Shown: piece by piece, positions 1-8,178 of the stretch
Numbering within the stretch: position 1 is the first letter of the stretch
Layout: the number at the start of each line of letters is the position of its first letter
DNA from: Microbacterium profundi
GTDB taxonomy: Bacteria; Actinomycetota; Actinomycetes; Actinomycetales; Microbacteriaceae
DNA: 64,000 bases
Direction of reading: 5' to 3'
Assembly: GCF_000763375.1 (NCBI RefSeq)
Contig: NZ_JPSY01000001.1
Location: 1-64,000, forward strand
The notes under the pieces: generated by a model
What the model saw: the letters and a program-made list of their open reading frames with translations, nothing else
Databases searched by the model: none
What the model was told of the DNA's origin: nothing
Program-made: the position numbers and the translations under genes

Positions 1-188
1 CGGGCGGCCGCACCCCATTTTCAGCCCCGAACAGGCGCCCCAACAAGGGGCACCCAGGCTAATCGAGGCACTTACTGACCCCGGGTCGAAAAGGGGATGA
101 CGCGCGCACTGTGTCTGCACAACGAGTCTCCGTGCACGCGGGTTGTGGAAAGAGCTGATCAACGCCGCGCAGACTCAAGGCTGTACGG
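1..188. other. Intergenic leader with small hairpin and one dispersed repeat copy
   Basis: No convincing gene is seen here. A short hairpin GCCCC-AACAA-GGGGC lies at 37-51, without a T-run, so it is not a clear terminator. At 76-96 there is one copy of the TGACCCCGGGTC-type repeat that recurs at 1089-1268 on the other side of the next gene. Confidence 0.5.
76..96. repeat. Dispersed repeat, family A (GACCCCGGG type), copy 1
   Basis: TGACCCCGGGTC followed by GAAAAGGGG. Its core is close to palindromic. Four related copies lie at 1089-1113, 1140-1168, 1195-1218 and 1245-1268, all on the far side of the DUF559 gene, so the gene is bracketed by the family. Confidence 0.55.
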
Positions 189-1091
189 ATGCAACCAGAA
201 CCGCTTCCGCATGATCTGCCGGGCGCTTTCAGCGTCGCCGAAGCGCGAGACCACGGCGTCTCGAAGAAGCGCCTCCGCGCCCGCGATCTGAAGCGACCTT
301 TCCATGGGTCGCGATCCAGAACAGAGTTGAAGCCGCTCGAACGCATCGGATTGCTCATGCGAGTGATCCCCCCGCACGCGTTCATATGCGGCCTGACCGC
401 GGCTGTGCTCTGGGGGTTACCACTCGACTCCCGAGAAGAGAAGAGCGCGTGGCGCCTCATTCACGTAGGGGTGGCAGCAACCCAAACGCGCATCCGTCGC
501 AAAGGCGTGCGCGGCTTCCGGATGGCAATCGACCACGATGACGTGGTACTGCACAAGCGCATCCGGGTGCTGTCCATCGAACGGGTCTGGGTCGAACTGT
601 CGCGCGTGACAGCACTCCCCCGTTTCGTCGCGATCACCGACCACATTCTCGCGTGGCGGAACCCGCTCGCGTCGCTTGAATCATTGAACGCGACGCTCAC
701 ACGCTTCGCCGGAGCCCCGGGTGCAGCCATGCGTCGGAATGCACTCGAGCTCTGTGACGATCGCGCCGAGTCTCCGAGAGAGTCGATGGTGCGCGTCGTC
801 CTGGTGATGGCGGGGCTGCCGCGGCCATTGTGCAATGTCGACATCTTCGATGGTGCGCGGTTCGTCGCGCGCGTTGACATGCTCTACCGGAAGGCGCGAG
901 TCATCATCGAGTACGACGGCGACTATCACCGCGATCCAGCCCAATGGAGCCGCGACCAGGTGCGCCGAGCGGAACTCGAGTCGCTCGGCTATCGGTTCAT
1001 CAGCGTCACTGCCCGCGACTTCGACGATCTCGATGCGCTGGTCAACCGCATCCGCCGTGTGCTCGTCGCGCAGGGTAGCCCGACAATCTGA
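189..1091 (+). CDS. DUF559/Vsr-like nuclease-fold protein
   Basis: A 300-residue protein of the kind often annotated in actinobacteria as DUF559 or type IV toxin-antitoxin AbiEi-like. The N-terminal half resembles a winged-helix region (DHGVSKKRLRARDL near residues 21-34). The C-terminal part looks like a Vsr/PD-(D/E)xK nuclease fold: SPRES around 196-199, VARVDMLY with Asp230, and IIEYDGDYH with Glu241 and Asp243, then a strand ending RFISVTARD. Biochemical function is unknown; a DNA-cleaving or DNA-binding role is inferred from fold motifs only. The ATG at 189 has only a weak ribosome site (AAGG about 10 nt upstream). The stop codon lies inside a dispersed repeat. A second protein with the same motifs is at 50635-51615. 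Confidence 0.8.
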   Translation: MQPEPLPHDLPGAFSVAEARDHGVSKKRLRARDLKRPFHGSRSRTELKPLERIGLLMRVIPPHAFICGLTAAVLWGLPLDSREEKSAWRLIHVGVAATQTRIRRKGVRGFRMAIDHDDVVLHKRIRVLSIERVWVELSRVTALPRFVAITDHILAWRNPLASLESLNATLTRFAGAPGAAMRRNALELCDDRAESPRESMVRVVLVMAGLPRPLCNVDIFDGARFVARVDMLYRKARVIIEYDGDYHRDPAQWSRDQVRRAELESLGYRFISVTARDFDDLDALVNRIRRVLVAQGSPTI

Positions 1092-1268
1092 CCCGAGGTC
1101 AGAAAGGGCCGCCGCGCAGGTAGCACGAGCGGCGCGCGCTGACCCCGGGCCAAGAAGGGCCGGCGGGCCGCCGTCCGTCGCGCTGGACCTCTTTTGACCT
1201 CGGGCCACGGAACGCCCGATGAGTCTGGGGATGAGGGGCGGTTGTCGACCCCGGGCCACAAAGTGCGG
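1089..1268. repeat. Cluster of four family-A repeats
   Basis: Degenerate copies begin at 1089 (TGACCCGAGGTCAGAAAGGG), 1140 (TGACCCCGGGCCAAGAAGGG), 1195 (TGACCTCGGGCCACGG) and 1245 (TCGACCCCGGGCCACAAAG). The first supplies the TGA stop codon of the preceding gene. Together with the copy at 76-96 this makes five copies within 1.3 kb. No coding sequence is seen between 1092 and 1379. Confidence 0.6.
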
Positions 1269-1324
1269 CAGCAAAGTGCGGCAGCAAAGTGCGGCAGCAA
1301 AGTGCGGCAGCAAAGTGCGGCAGC
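1260..1324. repeat. 13-bp tandem repeat, five perfect copies
   Basis: The unit AAAGTGCGGCAGC is repeated five times without a mismatch. The first unit starts inside the tail of a family-A dispersed repeat (CCACAAAGTGCGG), so the array looks like local expansion of that tail. A perfect short array of this kind is prone to copy-number change by slippage. Confidence 0.9.
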
Positions 1325-1379
1325 AATTGAACCAAGAGAAGTGCGAGACAGAAGAAACAGGGGACGGCGTGAACTGAGG

Positions 1380-2876
1380 TCAGTCGTCGACCCAGTCGAA
1401 CGTGCGCGTGACGGCCTTGCGCCACCGTGCGAGGCGGCGTTCTCGTTCCTCCTCATCGATCTGCGGTTCCCAGCGCTCGTCCTCGTGCCACATCGCGCGA
1501 AGTTCGTCGAGATCGGCCCAGACTCCGACGGCGAGCCCCGCCGCATACGCTGCGCCGAGTGCTGTCGTCTCGATGATGGCCGGGCGGACGACTGGAACGC
1601 CCAGCACGTCGGCCTGGAACTGCATCAGTGAGTCGTTGCCGACCATTCCGCCGTCTACTCGCAGCTCCTCCAGCGGCACGTTCGTGTCGGCGATGACGGC
1701 ATCCAGAACCTCACGTGTCTGAAAGGCGACCGCCTCCAGTGCGGCGCGGGCGATGTGGCCCTTGTTCGCGAAGCGGGTGAGTCCGAGGATCGCGCCGCGC
1801 GCATCGGGTCGCCAGTACGGCGCGAAGAGCCCCGAGAACGCCGGGACGATGTACACGCCGCCGTTGTCCTCCACGGAGAGCGCGAGCTCCTCCACCTCAG
1901 GCGAATCCTTGATGATTCCGAGGTTGTCGCGCAGCCACTGTACAAGCGAGCCCGTGACGGCGATCGAGCCCTCGAGCGCGTACTTCGGCGGCTCGTCACC
2001 GAGGCGATACGCGACGGTCGTGACCAGCCCGTTCTCGCTGTCGACGATCTCCTCGCCGGTGTTCACGATGAGGAAATTGCCCGTGCCGTAGGTGTTCTTG
2101 GATTCACCGCGCTCGAAAGCGACCTGGCCGAATGTGGCGGCCTGCTGGTCTCCGAGGATTCCCGCGATCGGGATGCCGTCGAGCGAAGTGCCGACTGCCT
2201 CCCCGTACACCTCCGATGACGAGCGGATCGTGGGCAGCATCGCACGAGGAACCCCGAACGCCTTGAGCAGAGCGTCGTCCCAGTCGAGCGTGCGCAGATC
2301 CATCAGCAGCGTGCGGCTGGCGTTGGTGACATCAGTCGCGTGCACTCCCCCGTCGACACCACCCGTGAGGTTCCACAACAACCAGGTGTCTGGTGTGCCG
2401 AACAGCAGCTCCCCGCTCTCTGCCCGTTCGCGCGCGCCGTCGACGTTGTCGAGGATCCAGGCGATCTTGGACGCTGAGAAGTATGTGGCGAGCGGCAGTC
2501 CGGTGGTCTCGGCGAAACGGCGGACGCCGCCGTCCGCGGCCAGCGTGTCGATGAGTGCCTGTGTGCGGGTGTCCTGCCAGACGATCGCGTTGTAGACCGG
2601 CTCGCCGCTCGCCCGGTCCCAGACCACGACCGTCTCGCGCTGGTTGGTGATGCCGATCGCCGCGACATCGGACGCCTGAACGCCTGCGTTGTGCACTGCC
2701 GAATCGATCACGGCCTTGGTGTTCTTCCATATCTCGGCCGCGTCGTGCTCCACCCAGCCTGCCTGCGGGAAGATCTGTTCGTGCTCGCGCTGGCCCGAAG
2801 CGACGATGGCTCCTCGTCCGTCGAAGACGATGGCTCTCGTGCTCGTGGTGCCCTGGTCTATGGCGACGATGTGCAT
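1380..2876 (-). CDS. glpK: Glycerol kinase
   Basis: Phosphorylates glycerol with ATP to sn-glycerol-3-phosphate in the cytoplasm. Length is 498 residues, normal for the family. FGGY-kinase features are clear: the N-terminal phosphate-binding segment [11 protein letters not shown] (5-15), ITNQRET, the substrate region [22 protein letters not shown] in the middle, and the C-terminal ATPase segment [11 protein letters not shown]. The ATG start has GGAGAG upstream. A TAGGCT box at 2922-2927 is a possible -10. An exact copy of the glycerol-locus operator lies at 2958-2971, upstream of that promoter. Context with the regulator and glpD supports use in glycerol catabolism. Confidence 0.97.
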   Translation of the reverse strand: MHIVAIDQGTTSTRAIVFDGRGAIVASGQREHEQIFPQAGWVEHDAAEIWKNTKAVIDSAVHNAGVQASDVAAIGITNQRETVVVWDRASGEPVYNAIVWQDTRTQALIDTLAADGGVRRFAETTGLPLATYFSASKIAWILDNVDGARERAESGELLFGTPDTWLLWNLTGGVDGGVHATDVTNASRTLLMDLRTLDWDDALLKAFGVPRAMLPTIRSSSEVYGEAVGTSLDGIPIAGILGDQQAATFGQVAFERGESKNTYGTGNFLIVNTGEEIVDSENGLVTTVAYRLGDEPPKYALEGSIAVTGSLVQWLRDNLGIIKDSPEVEELALSVEDNGGVYIVPAFSGLFAPYWRPDARGAILGLTRFANKGHIARAALEAVAFQTREVLDAVIADTNVPLEELRVDGGMVGNDSLMQFQADVLGVPVVRPAIIETTALGAAYAAGLAVGVWADLDELRAMWHEDERWEPQIDEEERERRLARWRKAVTRTFDWVDD

Positions 2877-2957
2877 AGGTGTTCTCTCCAGCCGGTGACG
2901 GCGTTGTCTGCTCTGGGATTCAGCCTAGAAGAAGTCGGCCCAGTGACTCGGCCGCCG

Positions 2958-2971
2958 TGCACGAACGTGCA
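2958..2971. promoter_or_regulatory. Operator upstream of glpK (copy 1)
   Basis: TGCACGAACGTGCA is a 14-bp inverted repeat (TGCACG, 2-nt spacer, CGTGCA). The identical 14-mer, in reverse orientation, lies at 3959-3972 in front of glpD and the regulator gene. Its centre is about 50 bp upstream of the probable glpK transcription start, if TAGGCT at 2922-2927 is the -10. Confidence 0.75.
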
Positions 2972-2982
2972 GCATCCATCGA

Positions 2983-3948
2983 TCACGAATCGACGAGCTG
3001 CTCGGCGAGGTGCTCGTCGAGGACGAGGTCGGTGATCAGGCGCGTGGCGATCGCCCCCCGCAAAGTGGGCAGCTTCTGAACGCCGGTGACGACGCAGATG
3101 CGCCTGGACGCCCTCGACAGTACGGAGAAGGCGGGACCGGTCGCCCGGTTGTTCAGCTCGATGTCCTTCCAGCTGCCGTCCGCCCGGTAGAAGACGGTGG
3201 CGATGTCGCCGACGATCTTCTCCCCCCGCAGGCTGCGGTAGTCATCCCGATCGAGATAGCCGCCGATGTATACACGGCTGGGCACCTCGGCGAACGGCGA
3301 CCCGAGCCCGAACAGGATGACGTCGGCCCGCGCCTGCAGGTCGAGCACACGCCTGGTGCTGCGCTCGCGCCACATCGCCTCCTTCGTACGCGGGTCGTCG
3401 AAGAACGCCGGGACGGGGAACTGCTGGATGCCGGCGCCGAACGCCTGTCCGAAACGGTGCAGGATCTCGCTGGCGTAGTCGACCCCGCTCGTGAAGGTAT
3501 TGCCGGCTCCGTTGAGCTGGACGACGGTGGAGTTGTGCGTCTCCTTCTTCGGCAGGTGCCTGCTGATGGCGTCCAGCGTGGACCCCCATGCGATGCCGAG
3601 GGTCATGTTCGAATCGAAGTAGAGCGGCAGCAGACGTGCCGCACTCATCGCGACCCGTTCGAAACGCTCGACGTCGGAGAGGTTCTTCGGCGTGGGCACG
3701 ACGTGCGCCGCGATGCCGAACCGCTCGCGGATGGCCTCCTCCAGGCGCAGCTCCTGCCCTTGCGGCTGGTGGATCTGGATCTCCACGAGCCCGGTGGCAC
3801 GCGCATGGCTGAGCAGGCGGGAGACGGACGAGCGTGACGTCGCGAGCTCACGGGCGATCGCGTCCATCGTCATGTCCTGCAGGTAGTACATCTGGGCCGC
3901 GCGCAGCGCGGTCCCCGCCCGGGGATCGCTCAGGGATGATTCGCTCAT
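2983..3948 (-). CDS. SorC-family sugar-binding transcriptional regulator
   Basis: A 321-residue protein with an N-terminal helix-turn-helix (AARAAQMYYLQDMTMDAIARE followed by SRSSVSRLL, about residues 15-50) and a C-terminal sugar-phosphate-sensing domain (GIAWGSTLDA, NGAGN, GLGSPF). The ATG at 3948 is chosen because it has a strong AAGGAG 7 nt upstream and gives a normal SorC length; an open frame continues upstream but has no SorC-like sequence. It sits between glpK and the divergent glpD, and the palindrome TGCACGTTCGTGCA begins 11 bp upstream of its start codon. It probably controls both glycerol genes and itself, with glycerol-3-phosphate or a related phosphate as effector (inference). 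Confidence 0.92.
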   Translation of the reverse strand: MSESSLSDPRAGTALRAAQMYYLQDMTMDAIARELATSRSSVSRLLSHARATGLVEIQIHQPQGQELRLEEAIRERFGIAAHVVPTPKNLSDVERFERVAMSAARLLPLYFDSNMTLGIAWGSTLDAISRHLPKKETHNSTVVQLNGAGNTFTSGVDYASEILHRFGQAFGAGIQQFPVPAFFDDPRTKEAMWRERSTRRVLDLQARADVILFGLGSPFAEVPSRVYIGGYLDRDDYRSLRGEKIVGDIATVFYRADGSWKDIELNNRATGPAFSVLSRASRRICVVTGVQKLPTLRGAIATRLITDLVLDEHLAEQLVDS

Positions 3949-3958
3949 CGATTCTCCT

Positions 3959-3972
3959 TGCACGTTCGTGCA
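3959..3972. promoter_or_regulatory. Operator in glpD/regulator divergent promoter (copy 2)
   Basis: TGCACGTTCGTGCA is the exact reverse complement of the site at 2958-2971. It lies in the 5' leader of the regulator gene, fitting autorepression, and about 50 bp upstream of the likely glpD start of transcription (GATATA at 4005-4010 as -10). Confidence 0.75.
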
Positions 3973-3979
3973 TCTCGCT

Positions 3980-3993
3980 TGCGCAGTTGTGCC
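3980..3993. promoter_or_regulatory. Degenerate second operator near glpD
   Basis: TGCGCAGTTGTGCC matches 9 of 14 positions of the perfect operator and starts exactly 21 bp (two helical turns) after it, so both would face the same side of the DNA. A weak site that could bind cooperatively. Confidence 0.4.
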
Positions 3994-4036
3994 GGCCGAA
4001 TCAGGATATACCGTGTAGGCCCAGCAAGGAGAGACG

Positions 4037-5755
4037 ATGAGCACTGCGAACACCGCCCTGGTCGAACGAGAGAGAGTACGCCTCGCGCGGGAGAGCGGCC
4101 GGACCGGCGTCGTGATCATCGGCGCCGGAATCAATGGAATCTCGACCTTCCGTGATCTGGCGATGCAGGGCATCGATGTACTCCTCGTCGATCGAGAGGA
4201 CTTCGCCTCCGGCGCGACCGCCGCGTCCAGCCATATGATCCATGGCGGCATCCGCTATCTCGAGAACGGCGAGTTCCGACTCGTGAAGGAGTCGGTGCAG
4301 GAACGCAACGGTCTGCTGAAGATCGCGCCGCACTATGTCAAGCCGCTTGAGACGACGATCCCGATCTACTCGACATTCTCTGGGGTGTTCGCCGCCCCGC
4401 TCCGCTTCCTCACGCACAAGCAGGGCAAGCCGCAGGAACGCGGCGCGTTCCTCATCAAGATCGGGCTGATGCTGTACGACACGTTCTCCCGTGACGGCGG
4501 CAGCGTTCCCCGTCACCGTTTCGTCGGCCGCAAGAAGTCGCTGCAGCAGCTCCCGAAGCTCGACAGGGAGATCAAGTACACCGCGACTTACTACGACGCT
4601 TCCGTCCACGACCCCGAACGTCTCGCGCTCGATGTGCTGCGCGACGGTGAGGCCGCTCATTCGGGCGCACGCGCGCTCAACTATGTCGAGGCCATCGGAC
4701 TGGACGACGAGGGCGTGCACCTGCGCGACCGCGAGACCGGCCTCGACTTCCACATCGCAGCCGATGTCGTCGTGAATGCCTCAGGGCCGTGGACAGACCT
4801 CACGAACGAGTCGCTCGGCACCGACACCGCGTTCATGGGAGGCACCAAGGGCTCGCACATCGTGCTCGATCACCCTGAACTGCTCGACGCGACCGGCGGC
4901 CGTGAGATCTTCTTCGAGCACTCCGACGGCCGCATCGTCCTCATCTACCCGCTGAAGGGGCGAGTACTCGTCGGCACGACCGATCTCAAGGCCGACCCCA
5001 GGCAGCCTGCCCGCTGCACGGAAGAGGAAGTCGACTATTTCTTCGATCTGATCGGTCATGTCTTCCCCACGATCGCCGTCGACCGTTCCCAGATCGTGTA
5101 CCGGTATTCCGGCATCCGCCCGCTGCCGCACCATGACGACACCGCTCCCGGCTTCGTCTCGCGCGACTATCGGATCGAACGGCGCAAGGAGGACGGCTCC
5201 CCCACCGTGTTCAGCCTCGTCGGCGGAAAGTGGACGACGTTCCGCGCTCTGGGCGAGAACCTCGCCGATCACGTGCTCACCGAGCTCGGACGCCAGCGCG
5301 TGGCGAGTACGGTCGGGGTGCGCATCGGCGGCGGCAATGGATATCCGCGCACACCACGGCGCCGCATGGAGTGGCTGCGCCAGAACGTCGGTGACACCGA
5401 ACGCGGTCGTACACTCTTCGTCCGTTACGGCACGCGGGCCGCGGAAGTCGCGGCCTTCATCGACGAAGGAGATGACGCACCAGTCGTCGGAGATGCGCTG
5501 TCGACCCGCGAACTCGCATGGATGGTCGAGCGCGAGCAGGTCCGCCACGTCGCAGACGTCATCTTCCGCCGCACGAGTCTCGCCTTCACCGGCGACGCGG
5601 ATGGCGCGACCGTGCAGGCGATCGCCGAGGCACTCGCACCACTGCTCGGCTGGGACGCCGCACGGATCGAGTCCGAGATCGTGGACACGTCGACCCAGCT
5701 GCGCGAGGCGCACGGCGTGGACATCGACGCTGGCAGCGTTCCCGCGGGTCGTTGA
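4037..5755 (+). CDS. glpD: Glycerol-3-phosphate dehydrogenase (FAD)
   Basis: Oxidises sn-glycerol-3-phosphate to dihydroxyacetone phosphate, passing electrons to quinone at the membrane face. Length 572 residues, usual for GlpD. The FAD dinucleotide-binding motif VVIIGAGINGIS is at about residues 25-36, followed by DFASGATAASSHMIHGGIRYLENGE, the typical GlpD segment, and a C-terminal GlpD-type cap domain. AAGGAGAG precedes the ATG. It diverges from the SorC-type regulator and shares operators with glpK. The last codons (GSVPAGR) and the stop come from a GTTGAGCGAG-type repeat, so the native C-terminus may have been replaced. Confidence 0.97.
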   Translation: MSTANTALVERERVRLARESGRTGVVIIGAGINGISTFRDLAMQGIDVLLVDREDFASGATAASSHMIHGGIRYLENGEFRLVKESVQERNGLLKIAPHYVKPLETTIPIYSTFSGVFAAPLRFLTHKQGKPQERGAFLIKIGLMLYDTFSRDGGSVPRHRFVGRKKSLQQLPKLDREIKYTATYYDASVHDPERLALDVLRDGEAAHSGARALNYVEAIGLDDEGVHLRDRETGLDFHIAADVVVNASGPWTDLTNESLGTDTAFMGGTKGSHIVLDHPELLDATGGREIFFEHSDGRIVLIYPLKGRVLVGTTDLKADPRQPARCTEEEVDYFFDLIGHVFPTIAVDRSQIVYRYSGIRPLPHHDDTAPGFVSRDYRIERRKEDGSPTVFSLVGGKWTTFRALGENLADHVLTELGRQRVASTVGVRIGGGNGYPRTPRRRMEWLRQNVGDTERGRTLFVRYGTRAAEVAAFIDEGDDAPVVGDALSTRELAWMVEREQVRHVADVIFRRTSLAFTGDADGATVQAIAEALAPLLGWDAARIESEIVDTSTQLREAHGVDIDAGSVPAGR

Positions 5756-5868
5756 GCGAGCGTTCCCCCAGCGGCTCGTTGAGCGAGCGTTCCCCCCACG
5801 GGTCGTTGAGCGAGCGTTCCCCCCGCGGCTCGTTGAGCGAGCGTTCCCCCCACGGGTCGTTGAGCGAG
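5737..5868. repeat. Tandem array of GTTGAGCGAG repeats overlapping glpD stop
   Basis: Five head-to-tail units of about 27 bp (first 24 bp), each of the form CGTTCCCCC(C)ACGGGTCGTTGAGCGAG. Unit starts are 5737, 5761, 5788, 5815 and 5842. Units alternate between ACGGGTC and GCGGCTC versions, suggesting duplication of a two-unit block. The first unit encodes the last residues and the TGA of glpD. The array runs into GGAGCGAGACGAAACGGGTTGAGCGAG (5869-5896 region), the core of a dispersed repeat seen again at 59959-60099. Confidence 0.9.
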
Positions 5869-5914
5869 CGGAGCGAGACGAAACGGGTTGAGCGAGCCGC
5901 AGGCGAACCGAAAC
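5869..5914. repeat. Dispersed repeat, family B (GAGCGAGACGAAACG core)
   Basis: CGGAGCGAGACGAAACGGG followed by TTGAGCGAGCCGCAGGCGAA. The same words occur in the inverted block at 59959-60099. I recall such words as frequent intergenic repeats in Microbacterium-like genomes. It fills most of the gap between glpD and the convergent ffh. Confidence 0.7.
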
Positions 5915-5926
5915 CTGAACTCCCCG

Positions 5927-7477
5927 TCAGCTCTTGCCGAACAGCTTCTGGATCTCTGCCAGATCTGCTTCGGTCGGCGCCTTCTGACCGCCGAGACCGA
6001 AGCCCGAGCCCGTCGCAGGTCCGGACGGAAGGCCGGCATTCTCAGCCGCCCGCTTCGCCGGGTTGCCCGAGCGCGAAGCACCCTGCGACTTGCCCTTCTT
6101 GCCACGCTTCGACGATGCACCGGGGCGGCCCATGCCGGGCATCGCACCCATGCCAGGGATGTTCGGGGTGCCGCCGCGGGCGACGGTCTTCATCATCTTC
6201 GCGGCCTGATCGAAACGCTGCACGAGCTGGTTCACGTCGGTCACGGTCATGCCGGAGCCCTTGGCGATGCGCACCCGGCGCGACCCGTTGAGAACCTTCG
6301 GGTTCTGTCGCTCCCCTGGCGTCATCGACCGGATGATCGCTTCGGTGCGATCGATCTCCTTCTCGTCGAAGTCTTCCAGCTGCTGCTTCATCTGGCCCAT
6401 GCCGGGGAGCATCCCGAGCATCTTCTTCATCGAGCCCATCTTCTTCATCTGCTGAAGCTGGCCGAGGAAGTCCTCAAGCGTGAACTGATCGGTCGCGAAC
6501 TTCTCGGCGACCTTCTGCGCCTCTTCCTCGTCGAAGGCCTGCTGGGCCTGCTCGATGAGTGTGAGGATGTCACCGAGGTCGAGGATGCGGCTCGCCATGC
6601 GGTCGGGGTAGAACGGCTCGAGATCGTCGAGACCCTCGCCGGTCGAGGCGAAGATGATCGGGCGGCCGGTGACGGATGCCACCGACAGCGCGGCACCACC
6701 TCGGGCGTCGCCGTCGAGCTTGGAGAGGACGACTCCGGTGAAGTCGACGCCCTCCTGGAAGGCCTTGGCCGTGTTGACGGCATCCTGACCGATCATCGCG
6801 TCGATGACGAACAGCACTTCATCGGGGTTCGTGGCCTTGCGGATGTCGGACGCCTGCTTCATGAGTTCGGCGTCGACGCCGAGGCGTCCCGCCGTGTCGA
6901 TGATGACGACGTCATGCTGCTGACGGCGGGCGTGCTCGACGCCGTCGCGGGAGACCTTGACGGGGTCGCCGACGCCGTTACCCGGCTCTGGCGCGTAGAT
7001 CGTGGCGCCGGCCTGCTCCGCGACGACCTGCAACTGGTTGACGGCGTTCGGACGCTGCAGATCAGCGGCGACCAGGAGCGGAGTGTGACCGTCCTTCTCG
7101 AGCTGCTTGGCCAGCTTTCCGGCGAACGTCGTCTTACCGGATCCCTGCAGACCTGCGAGCATGATCACGGTCGGCGGTGCCTTCGCGAACTCCAGGCGAC
7201 GCTGCTCGCCGCCGAGGATCTGCACGAGCTCCTCGTTGACGATCTGCACGACCTGCTGGGCGGGGTTCAGAGCTTTGCTGACCTCGTCGCCGAGCGCGCG
7301 TTCGCGCACCTTCGCGGTGAATTCCTTGACGACGACGAGCGCAACGTCGGCATCCAGCAGTGCGCGACGGATCTCGCGCACTGTGCCGTCGACGTCGGCT
7401 GCGCTGAGCTTTCCCTTCGTACGAAGGTTGCGGAATGTCTCGGTGAGCCGATCGGAGAGCGTGCCAAAGGTAGCCAT
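5927..7477 (-). CDS. ffh: Signal recognition particle protein Ffh
   Basis: The protein part of the SRP, binding signal peptides and 4.5S RNA and delivering ribosomes to FtsY. Length 516 residues. The N domain is followed by the G domain with P-loop GLQGSGKTT at 109-117, DTAGRLG, TKLDGDARGG, and a methionine-rich M domain (QMKKMGSMKKMLGMLPGMG, GSGMTVTDVNQL) that binds RNA. The tail after the M domain is glycine/lysine-rich and low in complexity. A TAGAAT box at 7488-7493 lies 10 nt before the ATG, and no Shine-Dalgarno sequence is visible, so the leader is probably only a few nucleotides. Its receptor ftsY is at 10400-11275. Confidence 0.98.
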   Translation of the reverse strand: MATFGTLSDRLTETFRNLRTKGKLSAADVDGTVREIRRALLDADVALVVVKEFTAKVRERALGDEVSKALNPAQQVVQIVNEELVQILGGEQRRLEFAKAPPTVIMLAGLQGSGKTTFAGKLAKQLEKDGHTPLLVAADLQRPNAVNQLQVVAEQAGATIYAPEPGNGVGDPVKVSRDGVEHARRQQHDVVIIDTAGRLGVDAELMKQASDIRKATNPDEVLFVIDAMIGQDAVNTAKAFQEGVDFTGVVLSKLDGDARGGAALSVASVTGRPIIFASTGEGLDDLEPFYPDRMASRILDLGDILTLIEQAQQAFDEEEAQKVAEKFATDQFTLEDFLGQLQQMKKMGSMKKMLGMLPGMGQMKQQLEDFDEKEIDRTEAIIRSMTPGERQNPKVLNGSRRVRIAKGSGMTVTDVNQLVQRFDQAAKMMKTVARGGTPNIPGMGAMPGMGRPGASSKRGKKGKSQGASRSGNPAKRAAENAGLPSGPATGSGFGLGGQKAPTEADLAEIQKLFGKS

Positions 7478-7487
7478 GGTGCTCTCG

Positions 7488-7493
7488 ATTCTA
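7488..7493 (-). promoter_or_regulatory. Probable -10 box of ffh
   Basis: TAGAAT on the minus strand, 10 nt before the ffh ATG. A start 6-8 nt downstream would leave a leader of about three nucleotides. Confidence 0.4.
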
Positions 7494-7525
7494 CGCGAGC
7501 GGATGCCGTGAACGCTGTCTCGGCG

Positions 7526-8113
7526 TCAGGCACGCCACGGAAGATCGTGGATCCCCGCCAGCGCCTCCTCGAACAGCGACTCGGGCGAGCCGTGTCCGGC
7601 ACCGCGCTCGGCCCAGACGCGCAGAGACGACAGCACGGCGGCCGCGTGAGCGGCACCGAGGATGTCGGCACGGATCGCACCGATGCCGCTTCGTCGTGCA
7701 GCATCCGCGATTCCTGCGGCAAGGCGGGCGTGGCGCAGACCCGTATCGCGGACCAGCTCGTCCTCGAGACCCATCGCGGTCGCGTTGCGCAGTGCGAGCG
7801 CCAACGGGTCCGGCGCGAAATCGTGGACGACGGTCAGCAGGATGCCGCGTACGGCAGCGGCGTCCGCATCCGCCCCCAGTTCCCTCAGCGCGCCGATGGC
7901 GCCGTCGATCCTGGCATCGAGTCCAGACCAGAGCACGTCGCTCTTCGAGGAGAAGTAGTTGAAGAAGCTCGAGCGGCTCACTCCGGCGCGTTGAGTGATG
8001 TCGGCCACCGATGTCGACTCGTAGCCCTTTTCGAGGAACAACTCGCAGGCCGCCTCGGCGAGCACCTCACGCGATGAGGCGCGAGGGCGTCCGGCGCGGG
8101 GTTCGACCATCAT
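7526..8113 (-). CDS. TetR-family transcriptional regulator
   Basis: A 195-residue regulator. The N-terminal domain carries a typical TetR helix-turn-helix: REVLAEAACELFLEKGYESTS, then VADITQRAGVSRSSFFNYFSSKSD (about residues 15-60). The C-terminal ligand domain is alanine-rich and not recognisable. Two Met codons stand side by side (8113 and 8110), so the start is uncertain by one residue. It diverges from lipB across 79 bp holding a 25-bp imperfect palindrome. It may control lipB/lipA, itself, or both; the effector is unknown. Confidence 0.9.
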   Translation of the reverse strand: MMVEPRAGRPRASSREVLAEAACELFLEKGYESTSVADITQRAGVSRSSFFNYFSSKSDVLWSGLDARIDGAIGALRELGADADAAAVRGILLTVVHDFAPDPLALALRNATAMGLEDELVRDTGLRHARLAAGIADAARRSGIGAIRADILGAAHAAAVLSSLRVWAERGAGHGSPESLFEEALAGIHDLPWRA

Positions 8114-8153
8114 CCACTTACCGTACCGCGCGTGCGTTCTCCCTCAGAAAGGG

Positions 8154-8178
8154 TATTATTAGACGGCATCCAACAATA
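8154..8178. promoter_or_regulatory. Imperfect 25-bp palindrome, candidate TetR operator
   Basis: The left arm TATTATTAGACG pairs with the right arm read backwards (TATTGTTGGATG); 9 of 12 positions match and the differences are transitions. TATTAT at 8154-8159 also resembles a -10 box for lipB and TATTGT (minus strand, 8173-8178) one for the regulator. A bound TetR dimer would cover both. Confidence 0.55.

Noticed and set aside
1260-1324. CRISPR array
   Set aside because: The 13-bp units are contiguous with no spacers.
2983-4251. Longer start for the SorC regulator
   Set aside because: The open frame continues over glpD, but the added residues are not SorC-like and the ATG at 3948 has a strong ribosome site.
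5888-8077. Very long plus-strand ORF opposite ffh and the TetR gene
   Set aside because: A shadow frame of high-GC coding DNA; composition is unnatural (runs of Leu, His, Asp) and it lies antisense to ffh.
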